DNA from: Romanomermis culicivorax
Taxonomy: Eukaryota; Nematoda; Enoplea; Mermithida; Mermithidae
Assembly: GCA_963922205.1 (NCBI GenBank)
Contig: CAWUHX010000083.1
Coordinates: 124,001-188,000 of the forward strand
Length of the DNA stretch: 64,000 nt
Direction: 5' to 3'
Under the pieces are notes generated by a model. It made no database searches and was not told where the DNA came from. It was given only the letters and a program-made list of their open reading frames with translations. Of this stretch, positions 1 to 13,200 are shown piece by piece. The stretch's first letter is position 1. Each line of letters opens with the position of its first letter. The position numbers and the translations under genes are program-made.

Positions 1-102
1 TTAATAAAATATCTGTCTCATCTTAAAGTAACTACTCTTAAAAATCATTTTTATGTTTGCTGGCTTGCTACGCGTTTTTTGTTTATATAGGTTTTTATAG
101 TA

Positions 103-377
103 ATGTTTAGTCGGAAGAAAGCGGCCAAAAAGACATCTAATCCATCCGTGGTAACTCCTTCTTTACTGGTACCGTTGACGTCTATCTCGGCGCAGAAAAG
201 CCCTAATATCGTGACCAAACCGCCACAAACAGAACCGAGAACTCAAACCAATATCAGCAACGACGAGTTGACTGCCAAAATCGAAAGTAAAAAACGCCGC
301 CGGTCATTGCTAGGCGGCTCTCGTCTATCGGTTTATTCATTATTTTATCCGTCGGCTTATTCAAATAGGCGTTTGAG
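103..377 (+). CDS. Candidate N-terminal exon of the RNF19-like gene
   Basis: An ATG at 103 opens a basic, Ser/Pro/Thr-rich frame (starting MFSRKKAAKKTSNPS) with CG-rich codon use like the confirmed exons, ending at GAG|GTAATT (377). It is upstream of the RING1 exon on the same strand. However, that donor leaves phase 2, while the next exon needs phase 1 at the acceptors ending 936 or 942. A weaker donor AAA|GTAAAA at 286 gives phase 1. So it is probably coding and probably part of this gene, but the junction is unresolved. Confidence 0.45.
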
Positions 378-936
378 GTAATTATGTAAGTACATGCTTG
401 CTTGCAATGCAGGGCAATGACAAAAGTTCTTGTTAGTCGAAGAATTTTGAATTTTTGCCCGATTTTCCAAGTCTAGCTGCCTGTTTTCAGATCAAAATTG
501 TTATGATTTTTCTGTTTTGCCCAAATTTATGAAAAATGCTCGATTTCTAGCTGATCTTTCTAATCCTGTGGCAAGTTGGCGGCATTATCTATCTGACTGG
601 AAACATCAGCACATTGCCCAGGTCTGTTTGTAGACAATATCTATTTTTAACAAAACAATGCAAATTTAAATTTTTGTGAGACTACACAACTATTCATTTC
701 ATTGACCTACATATGACTGGTGTATGATAATAACTACGGTTTACCAATCCTGAGGCCGTTTATACTACTCTACGCCGGTGCGATGGCGAACGTTACCAAT
801 CAGATTTCTGTGCACGTGGTACATTACCGATCATATTCTCAACATCGACTTTCCACGGCGTAATCTGATTGGTCGACGACTTCCGCTGTGACCGTTACGT
901 GAAGTATAAATTAGATCGTAGTCGTCTATTTTCCAG

Positions 937-1277
937 TCTCAGTCGTTGAAAACACACTGCTTTCCGACATTTTCCCTAGAAATATCACATCCTTTAGTAG
1001 ACCAATCGGCAGCCGTTCTGTCAACGATATACATAACGCAGTCGTCGTTGAGCAACACCAAAACAACAACGGCGAACACAACGAGAATGACGTTACATCG
1101 TCGTCCGAGCGCGAAAATTTGATGTCTTCTTCGTCATCGTCAACCGCGAACAACAATCTAAACAGCGTCAAATCGAAATTTCAAGAATGTCCTCTATGTT
1201 GCATACGACAACCGATGGATAATTTTCCGACATTGTTGTCTTGTAATCACAGATCTTGCCGATCGTGTTTGGTTCAG
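937..1277 (+). CDS. RNF19: RNF19-like exon: Ser-rich linker and first half of RING1
   Basis: Begins after TTTTCCAG and ends CAG|GTATCA in phase 0. The last 35 or so residues carry CPLC, then CNHRSCRSC, the first Cys/His ligands of the RING1 finger; the preceding 75 residues are low-complexity (Ser, Asn, Gln). An alternative acceptor sits 6 bases downstream in the same phase. Confidence 0.8.
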
Positions 1278-4200
1278 GTATCATAATATCTGTGTATATT
1301 TGATGATTAGTGCTTCACACTTTGAAAATTTTAGGACCCGGGTACCCGGTAAATCCAGGTAGGTTCTAATGTCTCCACTGGTCCATCGTCGTCAGTTTTT
1401 ACGCCTCTTAGGCAGTGTTTTTTTTGTACGAGACAAACATTTTTGGCTCCGTACAAAGATTTTTTTGGAATCTTTGTACAAAGTACAAAGAGATTTCACG
1501 GACATTATCTGGTCAGAAAATGCTTCTCCAGGCTCTAGTATCAGAAAACACCAAAAAATAATTCTTTGCAATGATCTATATAATATTTTTCTACAAATCG
1601 TGTTTTCTGTAGAAAAAAGCGGTCCTGTATGGAAAAGACGAATTTTGGTCCATTTCAGAACGTCAAAATCTATTTTTCCAAATTTTTTGCAACTGTAATT
1701 TAAAACATGAAGCCGAGTTTGAATTGAGAAGCATCATGGAAGTAATTTTCTGAAATTTTAGGTTTAACTTGAAGTTTTTCAGATTTATGTAAGTTATGAG
1801 TATATTTTCTTAATTTGTAAGATGATTATGAAGAACATGAACACGAGTGCTATTAGGAAGAAAGTTTGTACGAAAATACATGCAAGATCTTGGTTTTTTC
1901 AGTGTACAAAAAAATTTTCTTCGTACAAAGAGTTTTTGGCCGATCTTTGTACAGGTACAAAGAGGCTTGTACAAAAAAACACTGCTTAAGTCATATACAC
2001 AATTCATCTCTCCAACTTTTATTTTCTTCTTGCACTGTATCCAGTACAAATATTTCGTACAGCCGAAATTCATCGAAGTCTTTTTTATGTCTCCCTCTCG
2101 CGCTTCATTGTCAAAACCCACAGCTTTGTTATTGTTAAAAATGCGCGGCATTGACTTTTCGTGAGCCATAAGCGGCCTTGTTAACACGTTGAGTAGATCT
2201 ATGCACTGAATTAATGTACGAAAATATGCTCATTCACTGTAACTGCACATAAATACAAGTAATAGTTTATAAATATGTTGTCTATCTTGTTGAGACCTGG
2301 ATTGAGTTTCATTTATAAAATTGACTCGGGTGAAATACCCGGGTACCCGGTGTGAACCACTATTGATCATGATTGAATACTTGGGGATAAGTAATTTTGT
2401 AACATTACGTAACAACGTAACCATTCCATTGTAGGCACTGTCGACAGTAATGATTTAGACTTTTTCCACCATAATGCTTACCCTGAGAGGTCATCATCAA
2501 CTTACTTTTATTCACATGAATTTGAGTCTAAATTCCTCATTAATTTATCACGGTGCTTCGCTGATTCTCTTGATATTTGGCTACTTGTAAGTAGAGATGA
2601 AACAGATCAAAGATTTTCAATCTTCCGGATCCGGGTAATTGGAAATGAGTTTCACGAATCCGCGTAATAACTCCACTAGATACGGATCCGCATCCGGGTA
2701 GTAATAATCTATCATACAGCTGCTGCGATTATGCAGACATTCTAATTCATGTGTCTTTGAATGATTCTGTTGAGGTTTATATCAAATGAGTAAGATCTGC
2801 CGTGTAATCAGCTGCACAACTTCAGCAATGTAAATTACTGTAGCTAATTGCATAATGAAATCTTCAATGGTGAATCAATTAAACTTATGTAACGCTAAGT
2901 TATGAATATTGAATAAAAACTTTATTCTCATTCAAATCTAATTTGTGTTTTCGTGAAAAACCATATTTTATGATTCCTAGCAATGTTTTTATTTATTCGC
3001 CGAAAAGAAACAAATTATCTGGTGAAACTGTTGAAAAACGTTTGTTTTTGAAATACAATTTACCGGAAACAAAATTTTAAGTATTAAGACTGTTATTATT
3101 GAATCAATCAAATAAATATTCGTTACCTTACCTTATAACGTTACCTTAGTGCTTATAGTCGGAGTCGGAGATAGTCGGAGAGTACACCTCCACTTAATTA
3201 TAGTCGGAGAGTACACCTCCACTTAATTAGTATCAGTTATGTCTAAACTGCATTTGGAATTATCCGGATCTAGTAGTTGAAATGGGTTCTTCGTGATCCG
3301 GATCCGGGTAATCGAAAATGTTTCTGCCGGATCCGGATCTGAAAAGTTCCGGGAAGCACGAATTCGAATCCGAGTACCCGTTTCATCTCTAATTTTAAGC
3401 GGAAAATTCCAACAGACGTAATTTCGTAATTGAAATTTTTTACTCAAATGGAACTTTCATTTTTTGCAGTATCTACAAATTGATATACTTGAAAGTCGAG
3501 TCCTTATTGCATGCCCCGAATGTAATGAACTGATGCATCCAAACGATATTCAACGATTGCTATTGAATCATAGACAGGTCCTCGATAAGTATGAAGAATT
3601 TTCTGTTCGTCGAGTATTAATGATCGATCCTGACACACGTTGGTGCCCCTCTCCCGATTGCAAGTAAGGAATATGTCTTTGGCAGAAAAATCATCACATC
3701 CTCGCCGAATAAAACATGTAATGGGTAGAAAATGATTTGAGGAATTAGCTCATATCATTGTTTTTTCCACAAATGACTCTATTCCTGGAAAAAATTCGTG
3801 GTCCTTCCACAATTGTCGAAGAAATTTTTTAACTTTTGACAAAGCCTGTTTAGTTAAAAATTTGGATTGATAGATCAGAGAAAAATAAAGGTCCGTCACA
3901 ACATTCTTTCTCCATGCTAACGATTATGCAGCATTATCCTCGTCATCATTCTCATCTTATCTTTGTCGTATAAAAATAAGCCCTTTTGTTCTAATGTTTT
4001 GGAATGCTGAAATAATGCTAAATTCGAAAAGTTTTGCGATAAATTGCAAAAAGGTGTTCACACCATGCAAAAAATTTTCCACGTTGTGGAAGAATTTTCA
4101 AGGCCTTTCCACAAATGTGGAAAGCAGGTCAGGGAGAAACAATATTCAGTATAGTCGCAGTTTCTCCAAAAATTTTACGTTTGAGCAGTAAATTTTCATC

Positions 4201-7200
4201 AGAGGTGTCATAGTGCGAAGTTTATAGGCTTTTGAAAATTTTCTGAAGGTGCGAGCTTTCGAAAATAATATAGATCACGTTATATTTTACTGTCGCCATA
4301 TTATCAGAATCTAACTTTTTTGTTTATAGCTTCGCCGTGATAGCGTCTGGGTGTGCAGCGTGCCCGGAATTGAAATGCGAACGCCCTGGTTGCAACACGC
4401 TGTTTTGCTATCATTGCAAAATGATTTGGCATCCAAGTCAAACCTGCACCGAAGCGCGAGCTCAACGTGGATCGCTTGCTCAATCGACCGTACAAGTTGA
4501 TACGACTGTGAAACGTAACGAATTATTTTTTTAATCGACTTTTCTGTGATATAAAATGTAACTTTTTTTATTAAACCTTAGCCGGCGACGTCAAACCTTG
4601 TCCAAGATGTCGAGCTTATATCACAAAAGCTGACGACGGATCATGCAATCACATGGTTTGTTCGATGTGCGGGGCGGAATTTTGTTGGCTGTGTATGAAA
4701 GAAATTTCTGATCTTCACTATCTGAGGTAAACTGATTTTTTTGCAGATCTTCGCCTAACCCGCTTTATTCTTGTAGAGAATTTTGATATTCTAAAAAGTT
4801 AAATTTAACCAGCTTTTTGTCTCTCCGCTTATTATTACTTTTTCAGTTTTAAAAACTTTAAGCGTAGGAATTTGACAACTAGAATATGTAAGAACCTGAA
4901 ATATCATTCTTCTACTTGCATGCTTCTCGACCCACCGACCTTATACTATTTTACCCTCTCAATTTTATCCGACGTTAAACTTCGCCTCACTTCAACTTTT
5001 TTCGCAGTCCGTCGGGATGCACATTTTGGGCCAAAAAACCGTGGTCCAGAAAGAAGAAACTCATTTGGCAGTTTGGAATGTTGATTGGCGCCCCGATCGG
5101 CATAGCCCTCGTAGCCGGATTCGCAGTTCCAGCTATAATGTTTGGCGTCCCTGTTTGGATTGGTCGGAAAGTTAGTTTTTTTATTTGAAAGAGGCATGTC
5201 CGAGATACAAAGTCAACATGTTTTTATCAACTCTAGGTGCATACTAAATTGAAAAATAGCTCAAAAACTAAAAGGCGTGCTGCAGTGACCCTTAGCGTCG
5301 CCGGCAGCATACTGATGGGACCAGCATTGGCTACGATGGCTGTTGGTAGGTTGTTTGACTCAAGAAATGTATTATATTTCGATCTAGCAGTACCATTAAA
5401 GTTTCTCAAGTTGACATTTTTTGCCATTGCATATTTAGTTTCTTTAAATTTTTATTTTTTTGGTTTTATTATGATTCAAATCTGGGTGGTTAAATTTCTC
5501 AATCTAAAAAGTTATTCCATTAAGTTGCCCTACAATCATAGAAAAGATTTTGAAAGGTAATAAGAAAAGGTATTCTTCGCTGACTGTGCGATACGGTCTA
5601 AAGTTTTGTGAACAGCGCACTTTAAATTTGCATCAGGTATAGTCAGTCAGCTTTTACAGAGTGGACTAAAGCTCTAAAAAATGCGGTGTTATTCTGAATA
5701 TCTCTCCAAAGTTTGAATATTTGATTGGATTGAGAAGGCCTGATGAACCAATTATAAAAGTTCGAAAAGTTTTAGTTTATGTCTGTAAAATGTATGATGT
5801 GCGAGTTTCTTGATACAACCTTCGAATGATAATTAACCCATGTGAGAGTAGCGCCTTATCTGAAATTAAATAATCATTAGTTGTTGAATCGACTTTGTCG
5901 GTTGTAATTGCAATTTGTAGCCCTTTCACGTTCTTTAGTAGCCTAATTATTTCCGTTTTATTTACATATCATTCAGGCGTCGGTGTACCAATCATGCTCG
6001 CCTACGTTTACGGCGTTGTACCTTTGTCTTTGTGCAGGAATGGTAGTTGTGGCGTCACAGCCAGTCCAAGTGGAGTGCGACTAGATTTGGATTCCGATCT
6101 TTTTGAACCTAACGGTAAAACTTTTTTATGAATTTTCCAGCCAGCCTGAAAGCTCAATCTCATCCTGCCTGCCTAGTTGTCCAAAACCTAACCTTGAATC
6201 GATAGTATACGTTGAATGAAGTTTCGTGGATTGATTTGAATTTAGACTTTTTTATTTGGGCTCTAAGCGTTGCATTACATTGCAACATCATAGATTTTCA
6301 TGTTAAACGTCTGTTTGTTGTCTCTTTTTTAGAAGCTTTGGACTCTGTTTCGCACGAAAAAACTCAGCTGTTGACCAACGGCGATCGGTCAGATGTTATA
6401 ACGATGATTAGTGGCCGTAGCGGTACTGCATCAATTAATCAGCATAAAATTCAAGTGCACGCAGAAATGGCTTATGTAGCGAAGCGACGGCCGAGCATTG
6501 AGTCGGGTGCCATAAGTTTGGGCGATCGTCAAAATTATGAAGACGCTAGCGTTCAAGCTCTAGGCGGATCGGTTTACTACGATGATAAGGTAAATGAAAA
6601 ATGTTTTCTTTCTGCAACGAAGTTCAAAAATTATCAGGTGCAGTAAACAGGAATAAACTTTAATCTTGCGGATGTCAGTTTCTGCGACGCTTTCAAGTAT
6701 TTCTGTCTCTTTATGAGCTGACAGGGATCTAGATAATTAATCTTTAATCTTAGATTCAAACGAAATTTGTGATTTAGCATAGATTCAAATCAAATTTGTG
6801 ATTGACGATGAACTGCTCCTCCCGGATTTTTTACTTTACTATCACAGGAAGGTCATCTGCCAAAATTTGGAGGGGGGTAGGCTTGACAAAAATTTAATTT
6901 TTTTACCGAAAAAAAGTTTAAAAAATGGCCATCTTTGTCTAAAAACCGTGAAAAATGTTTTTATGGTGCGAAGCGCCGAGAAAAGTGGCATTTTTGGCCT
7001 TTTTTCAAAAATAATATTTTTTTAACCAAGAAATGACATTTTTCAGTTTTTTTGATTAAAATTATAAAGTCCCTATGGTACCGACCATATGAGTGTATCT
7101 GAACTTCACTTTTTTGAGTACTGAAATTTGGGAGAAATTCCATGGAAAGTTTCGTAAATTTGGGTTGAATCTTCTAATTTTTCAGAACAAGCATAAACAA

Positions 7201-10200
7201 TCATTCTTTGTACGAGTAATAACTTTGCTAGATCGATTTGGATGATTTATTGCGTACAATAGCAGCCCAAATTAACATTATTCATGTCTGAGTTTGTCAG
7301 ACTTCAATAACGTGAAATTAATATTATTAGAGTCCTCAGTTAACCGATTCTGGAAGGAATCTATCAACTTGGAACAAAGTCGATTTTGAATTAAATGCCG
7401 AACCATACATGTAATTTGGGGAAGTGCTATAGGAGCTCCCCCAATTCGTCGGTCATATGGCTAGCCATTGGTTGACCCCCAGGTTTTTCCCTATCCTATG
7501 GCTAGCCATGGTAATACATAAGGATCCCCATAATTTTGGTCGGAAAAATACTGAAAAATGTGTATTGTTGAATGAAAATGGTCAACAACGTCAATTTTCT
7601 TGGTGCATCGCGCCATTAATGCATTTTTTACGGTTTTTAGACGAAAATTACTATTTTTTAAACAGTTTTTCGAACTTTTTTTGGCGAAAAAATCGAATTT
7701 TCTTCTTTCAGAAACCCCCTTTTGGTGACCACCGGCCCCGAAAATGTCATTTGACTTCACTCCCAGACCTCTCGACCGCATTTCATGTCTGTGCTAAACC
7801 TGATCGTAATGCTAGCAAAGATTTATTTTCATCTAATTAAAGAATAATATTGGAACAGAATCTGGAACAAAAAGGAGCTCTTTATTTTCTGAGATATGGA
7901 ATAAACATAAGCATGCAGGAAAACGGAAGGATGCCTCAGAATCAATGAAAGGAACATAACCAAGCATGTAGGAAAACTGAAAGATGCCACAGAGTCAATG
8001 AAATGAACACTAGTTTATTAGAAAATGACCCGATGGGGCAGAAAAAATAAGAATATACTTGCTTGGATAGTTGCTAAGCTTGAAAAAGGATTGAACTAGA
8101 TTTTTGAGAACTTGGGTTGGAGTTGGAAAAAATTCTCTTTCGTTATATTGGATTTTCATTCTTTCTAAAAAAAATTTCCATGTCTGTGGAGGAGTATATT
8201 CTGCAGCATCGTGCAATTTGTCCTTCCCTGGCATCAACTACAGCAAAATTTATTCTACATCAAAGTTATATGCACATGACTTCAAATGTAAAGAACTGGT
8301 AAACCAATAATATTCTAACTAACAACCGATTCAAAACTCCTGCCTCTCACACTAGCTGAAAAATAGTGAGGCGGGCATATTATAGTCATTTTCAGAACTA
8401 TAAAGAAACCTGAGGTTGGTTGAACTAACCCAACATGAGGATAATCTCAACATCGATATTAAATTGCTGATCCTGAGTTTGAGCTAATCGCAATTAGTGA
8501 TGGACCGATGCATCGGCATCGGCCGATGCATCGGCCGATTGTTACGTTTTTTTGCCATCGGCCATCGGCCGATGTTTTGCAAAAAAATCGGCCGATGGCC
8601 GATTGTTTGTCAACTTTTTGTTACAATTAATGCAGTTGCTTATGCTCAAAAAACAGGTTGTTCACATATATATTTTACAGTTACTTTAGTAAATACATTA
8701 TTTTTTGTGAAAATAGTTGTTTTAATGTCTGGCATATTTTCCCTGTGTTGCCATTGATGAACTAAATAACAAGAATTTGACAAGCTATGAATGAAATATT
8801 TTAGCTACGGCGGTAAGAATATACTTTAATACATTTATAATGTATCCACCCCTTAGATAATTATGTTTTGGCAGCTTGTAAATTTGTTAAAATCTTTTGC
8901 AGAAACTGTAAAAATCTATGAATCTAAAAAAGCCTGTATTTCGGAAAAAATAGCGGAAGAAAAGTAAGCTAGATTTTGTGGCTAAATTTTTTTGAAGAAC
9001 AAAAATTAAATAATCGTAGATAAAGAATTTTACGCCACTCAATCCATATTTCAACTTTCTGGATTGGGTTCATTAAAGGAGGAATTTTCGGGAAAAATGA
9101 ATCAATATTTTCATAGAAATGATAATCGAGCCCACTTTAAACCCACTGAAGACAATAGACTTCATGCTTTGGCATCTTTACTATATTCTGTTTTTTATAA
9201 AATGGTTCCAAGCAGAAGATTGACACAAAACAGTACCGTCGTCAAAGTCGTTTACATAAGGCTGTTACAGTAAAATTTTTCACTCGAAAAATTTTTAAAG
9301 GTTAGGTTAGTATGCTCACAAATTTCCAGTGCTATATGATATAGTATTTATTAGAAAGTCGTGAAAATCTAAAGTACTACTTGCTTTCCACTTTCATTAT
9401 TTAGAAGCATTTCAAGGAAAACAGACTATAGATCCTCGATTTAAAAAGGATCGATCGAAATTTGAAATACAAACATACAAATCAGAATTAAATAAGTTAG
9501 GCTCTCTGTGATCCTCAAGCAGAAGACAAAGCTTAACTAGCTTTGGTTAGAATGGTTGTCGATCAAAAACAACAAAATCAACGCTTTTCTGAAAATATGG
9601 TTCAAAAATTTGAATGAATCTTCAAACTCATTCTCCAAACTTTCTCAGTAAGCCACAATTGATACTAATGTAAATAATTCAAGCATTTACACAAAACTGA
9701 CCAATTTCAGGCACTATTTGACTATTGCAAGTTCATCTGAAGATGTAGCCTGAAAAATATGCAACGTCAACATTTGAGCAAGCAAAAGCCATTATTTTGG
9801 AATACATTACTAGAATAATGGAAGAAAAATGCTGGAACAAAACCAGAATTAGCTAATGTGAGTCAAAATAGTGCGCAATTGAAAATAAGTTTCATTATGA
9901 AAAAAATTTCTTCAGCTTGCCTTGAAATTTTTATCAGCCCCAATTGGGTCAGTAGCTAGTGAATGATCATTTTAAAAAGCAAAAGATGTTATTAGTGGAA
10001 AAAGATCCCTTTTATTGCTGAGATTGGATTCAATAGTGCAAACTGGAAAAACAAGCTGAAGTTGAAGAAGCTTCTAGTGAACTCAGCAATCAAAGTGAAG
10101 GTAGTACAACAGATGCCTTTGTTGATGACAAATTGGATGAATGAGAATTATTGTTAATTATTGAATTTTGAAAATATCAGTAGAACTTTGTGAATAATTC

Positions 10201-13200
10201 ATAATAATTTGAAATTTGTTACAGTGTAGCAACTTCAGGTTGCATTTTGTACATGTTACAGCCGATGCATCGGCAATCGGCCATCGGCCGATGCATCGGT
10301 GACCCTGGCCGATGCATCGGCATCGGCCGATGGCAAATTTTCGGCCATCGGTCCATAACTAATCGCAATGTCCAAATTACTCTTCCACTGCACAAACAAT
10401 ACTCACTTCAGGATTAACTACTACTGAGGTGTAAGTTCGAGTTTGAGGATTGCAGACATTTTTATATTTATTTGCTTTAGAGATAAGAAAATTATGTTAA
10501 AATGTTAGTGCAACCTGACAGCTTGAGTTGGGGATAATCTCGACATTGAGTGTTGTAAATAAATGTGGACGTATACCCCCGGCTACCTGGATGCGGTTCT
10601 TGGGAGATCCAATGTGGTACGACCCCTGACGCTAACCCGGCACTAACCCTTAACCTACGGTACCTAGCTAAAATGAGATGTGCGAAAGGGTTTATTAGTA
10701 GCAGAACAAGAACGAAACAAGAACAAATGTCAAGTGCCAATGCAAAATACAGAACGCAAACGCCAAACCTCGCTGCTAAGACAATAACTCCTTCGCCAGG
10801 CCCTGCGCAAAGAGCCACAGGGATTCCCGGATACTGAAACACGAGCCCCAAGCGGCCTTGCCCTCTCTGGGACTGACTCTAAACTTCCTCAACTGAAACT
10901 GAGACAGGATTACCCGTCTCCCAAAACACACTCACTATCTCCTTAATCAAAAACGTCGCCAACTTTCTCTCGGCCACGCTTGGCTCCCACAAACAACCCG
11001 TTTATCACGCACGAACGAAAAAACGGTAATTAGTTAGGGCGACCGAACACGAGACGATAAATTAACAATAATAAAAAAACTGCACGACGGCGTGCCAAAC
11101 ATCAATATTGCATGTTGTATGCAAAACTTTCGCGCTATCCATTTGTTTGTTTTTTGGACCAAAAATGTTGTGACACAAACCGTTTTGCGGGGTTGTTCAC
11201 TTAGTAATAATTGGAGCTACTTTAACAACAAAGAGCTCTAGAAAATAAAAGTATAATAATTAGAGGACCAAAAGGTCAGAGGAATTGACCCTCTGACATG
11301 AGCTCGTTATAATCCTGATGACATTCAAATTATACCAAACTTGAGATCAAACCGAGACGCTTTTTTTGTTCGAGATTATCTTGAGCTCGAGCTCAGACCC
11401 CTTTAGTGCAACTGGGTCTAGGTTACAGTCATTGGGCATCGATTTGCAAATGGGAGAACAGGGTAAAGCATATAAAACTGCTCCTGATTCAGCCGTGCCT
11501 ATATTAGGGGTGTGCGCCAAATCCTGTACCCGGTTCTCCCCGACTCTACTCGCACTCCCACTGCAACAGTACGACTTTTTTTAAGCAGGACCAGAGCGAC
11601 AGAGATGGGTGAAATTGCTTTCCGTCTGCAATCCCACAAAAAACGCTTTTTCTGCTAATTTCAGTTTGAATCCAAAAACTGTGAATGATGCTATTTTTTG
11701 AATAGTTGAATAGAAGAGAATAAATTTGTTTGCAGCTTGTAATCAGTAGAATTTTCAGAGTGAATTCTATGCGATATGTTATTTAAAATGAGTGAATTCA
11801 ACATATCTTGCACAGTCGATTTAGTTCTAAGAAGACTTTATGCTATAGCTTTCTTCTAAAAAAGCTAAGTGGAGGTTTTGAAACTGGGAAATTTGTTATC
11901 AAAAAATTTTTTGGTCGACTTGTTTTGAATTTTTGTCTCAAAAAACGCCAAAATCCAAGGTCCAGCCCCATACTCCCCTGAAAATTTCGGAGATCCACTT
12001 TTTGCTTGGAAAATGTGTTGATGCACTCAGCTGCAGAATATACTTTTTCACAGACATGGAAAATTTTTTTTTGAGAAAGAATGAAAATCCAATATAACCA
12101 AAGTGAATTTTTTCCAACTCCAACCCAAGTTCTCAAAAATCTAGTTCAATCCTTTTTCAAGCTTGGCAACCAGTGTTTTTTTTTGCACTGTGCAAAACTT
12201 TTTCTGCTCGTGCAAAACTTTTTTTCAGGTTTTTTGCACTGTGCAAAAAAATATTTATCAATTGTTTAAAAAAATTTGGTGTTTTCATATAGAAAAGATG
12301 CATTTTGGTGCATTTTAGTAGGTCCAAAGTTCAAAATTTGTTTGGCGTGCAAAACTTTTTTGGTGATTTTTTTGCACGGTGCAAAAGAGCTCGTGCAAAA
12401 AAACACTGTTGGCAACTATCCAAGCAAGTATATTCCTATAATACTTGCTTGTATTCCAAGCAAGTATTATAGTGCATCATGCCGCAAAAAAATTGAATTG
12501 GGGCCATATTTAAAAAAATAAAAAATCGCATTTGAGATTGCACCCCCAAGATGCTCAGGCCGAAGTATGAAGCTTGGATATGCCACACCCATTGCTGGGC
12601 ATGGTGGAACTGGGTGACCTCTAAAAGTGCGTTTTTTGCATATTTTTGGGGCCCCACCGAGCACCACTTGCAGATAGAGGCGAAATGACAAAAGGCACCC
12701 CATAGTTTGCCCTATGCTCGATATTATACAAAAAACCCGAAGGTTCTAGCTCTTACCGTTTTGGCTCTAGAGGGGGGACATGAAAATTTGGGGCCAAATA
12801 TATTATAGGTTGACGCTATCGCGCCACCTATGATAATCAAGCATGCGGAAAAAACTAAAAAATGTCTTAGTGTCAATATATTTTCTATCGTTTTCTTAAA
12901 ACTGATCTGTAATGGGTCTTAAAAAGCCATCGAAAATGGAACAAAAAAGACCAGCTAATATCTCAGCTAAAACAAGATTTTGATGCATGAAACTTCGCAT
13001 GCCTTTTGTACTGTCTTAAGCAAGCCTATTTACAGAATATAATGTTATAATGACGTTTTGGCACGATTTGATTGCATTTTGAAAAAATGACGAAAAAATT
13101 GTGGTTTTTTGGCCATTTTTGGTCGATTTTTTAGGGTGACCAACCGAAATGGAGTAAAGCAAATCTTTTTCATAGGGCGTTAGGTCATAGAGCTACCCAT

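Noticed and set aside
6798-7840. Several 60-127-codon frames on both strands
   Set aside because: They lie within MITE-like repeats and are not preserved between copies of the same element.
10492-10851. 119-codon minus and 90-codon plus frames in the GC-richer block
   Set aside because: Overlapping frames on opposite strands without motifs; no splice support.
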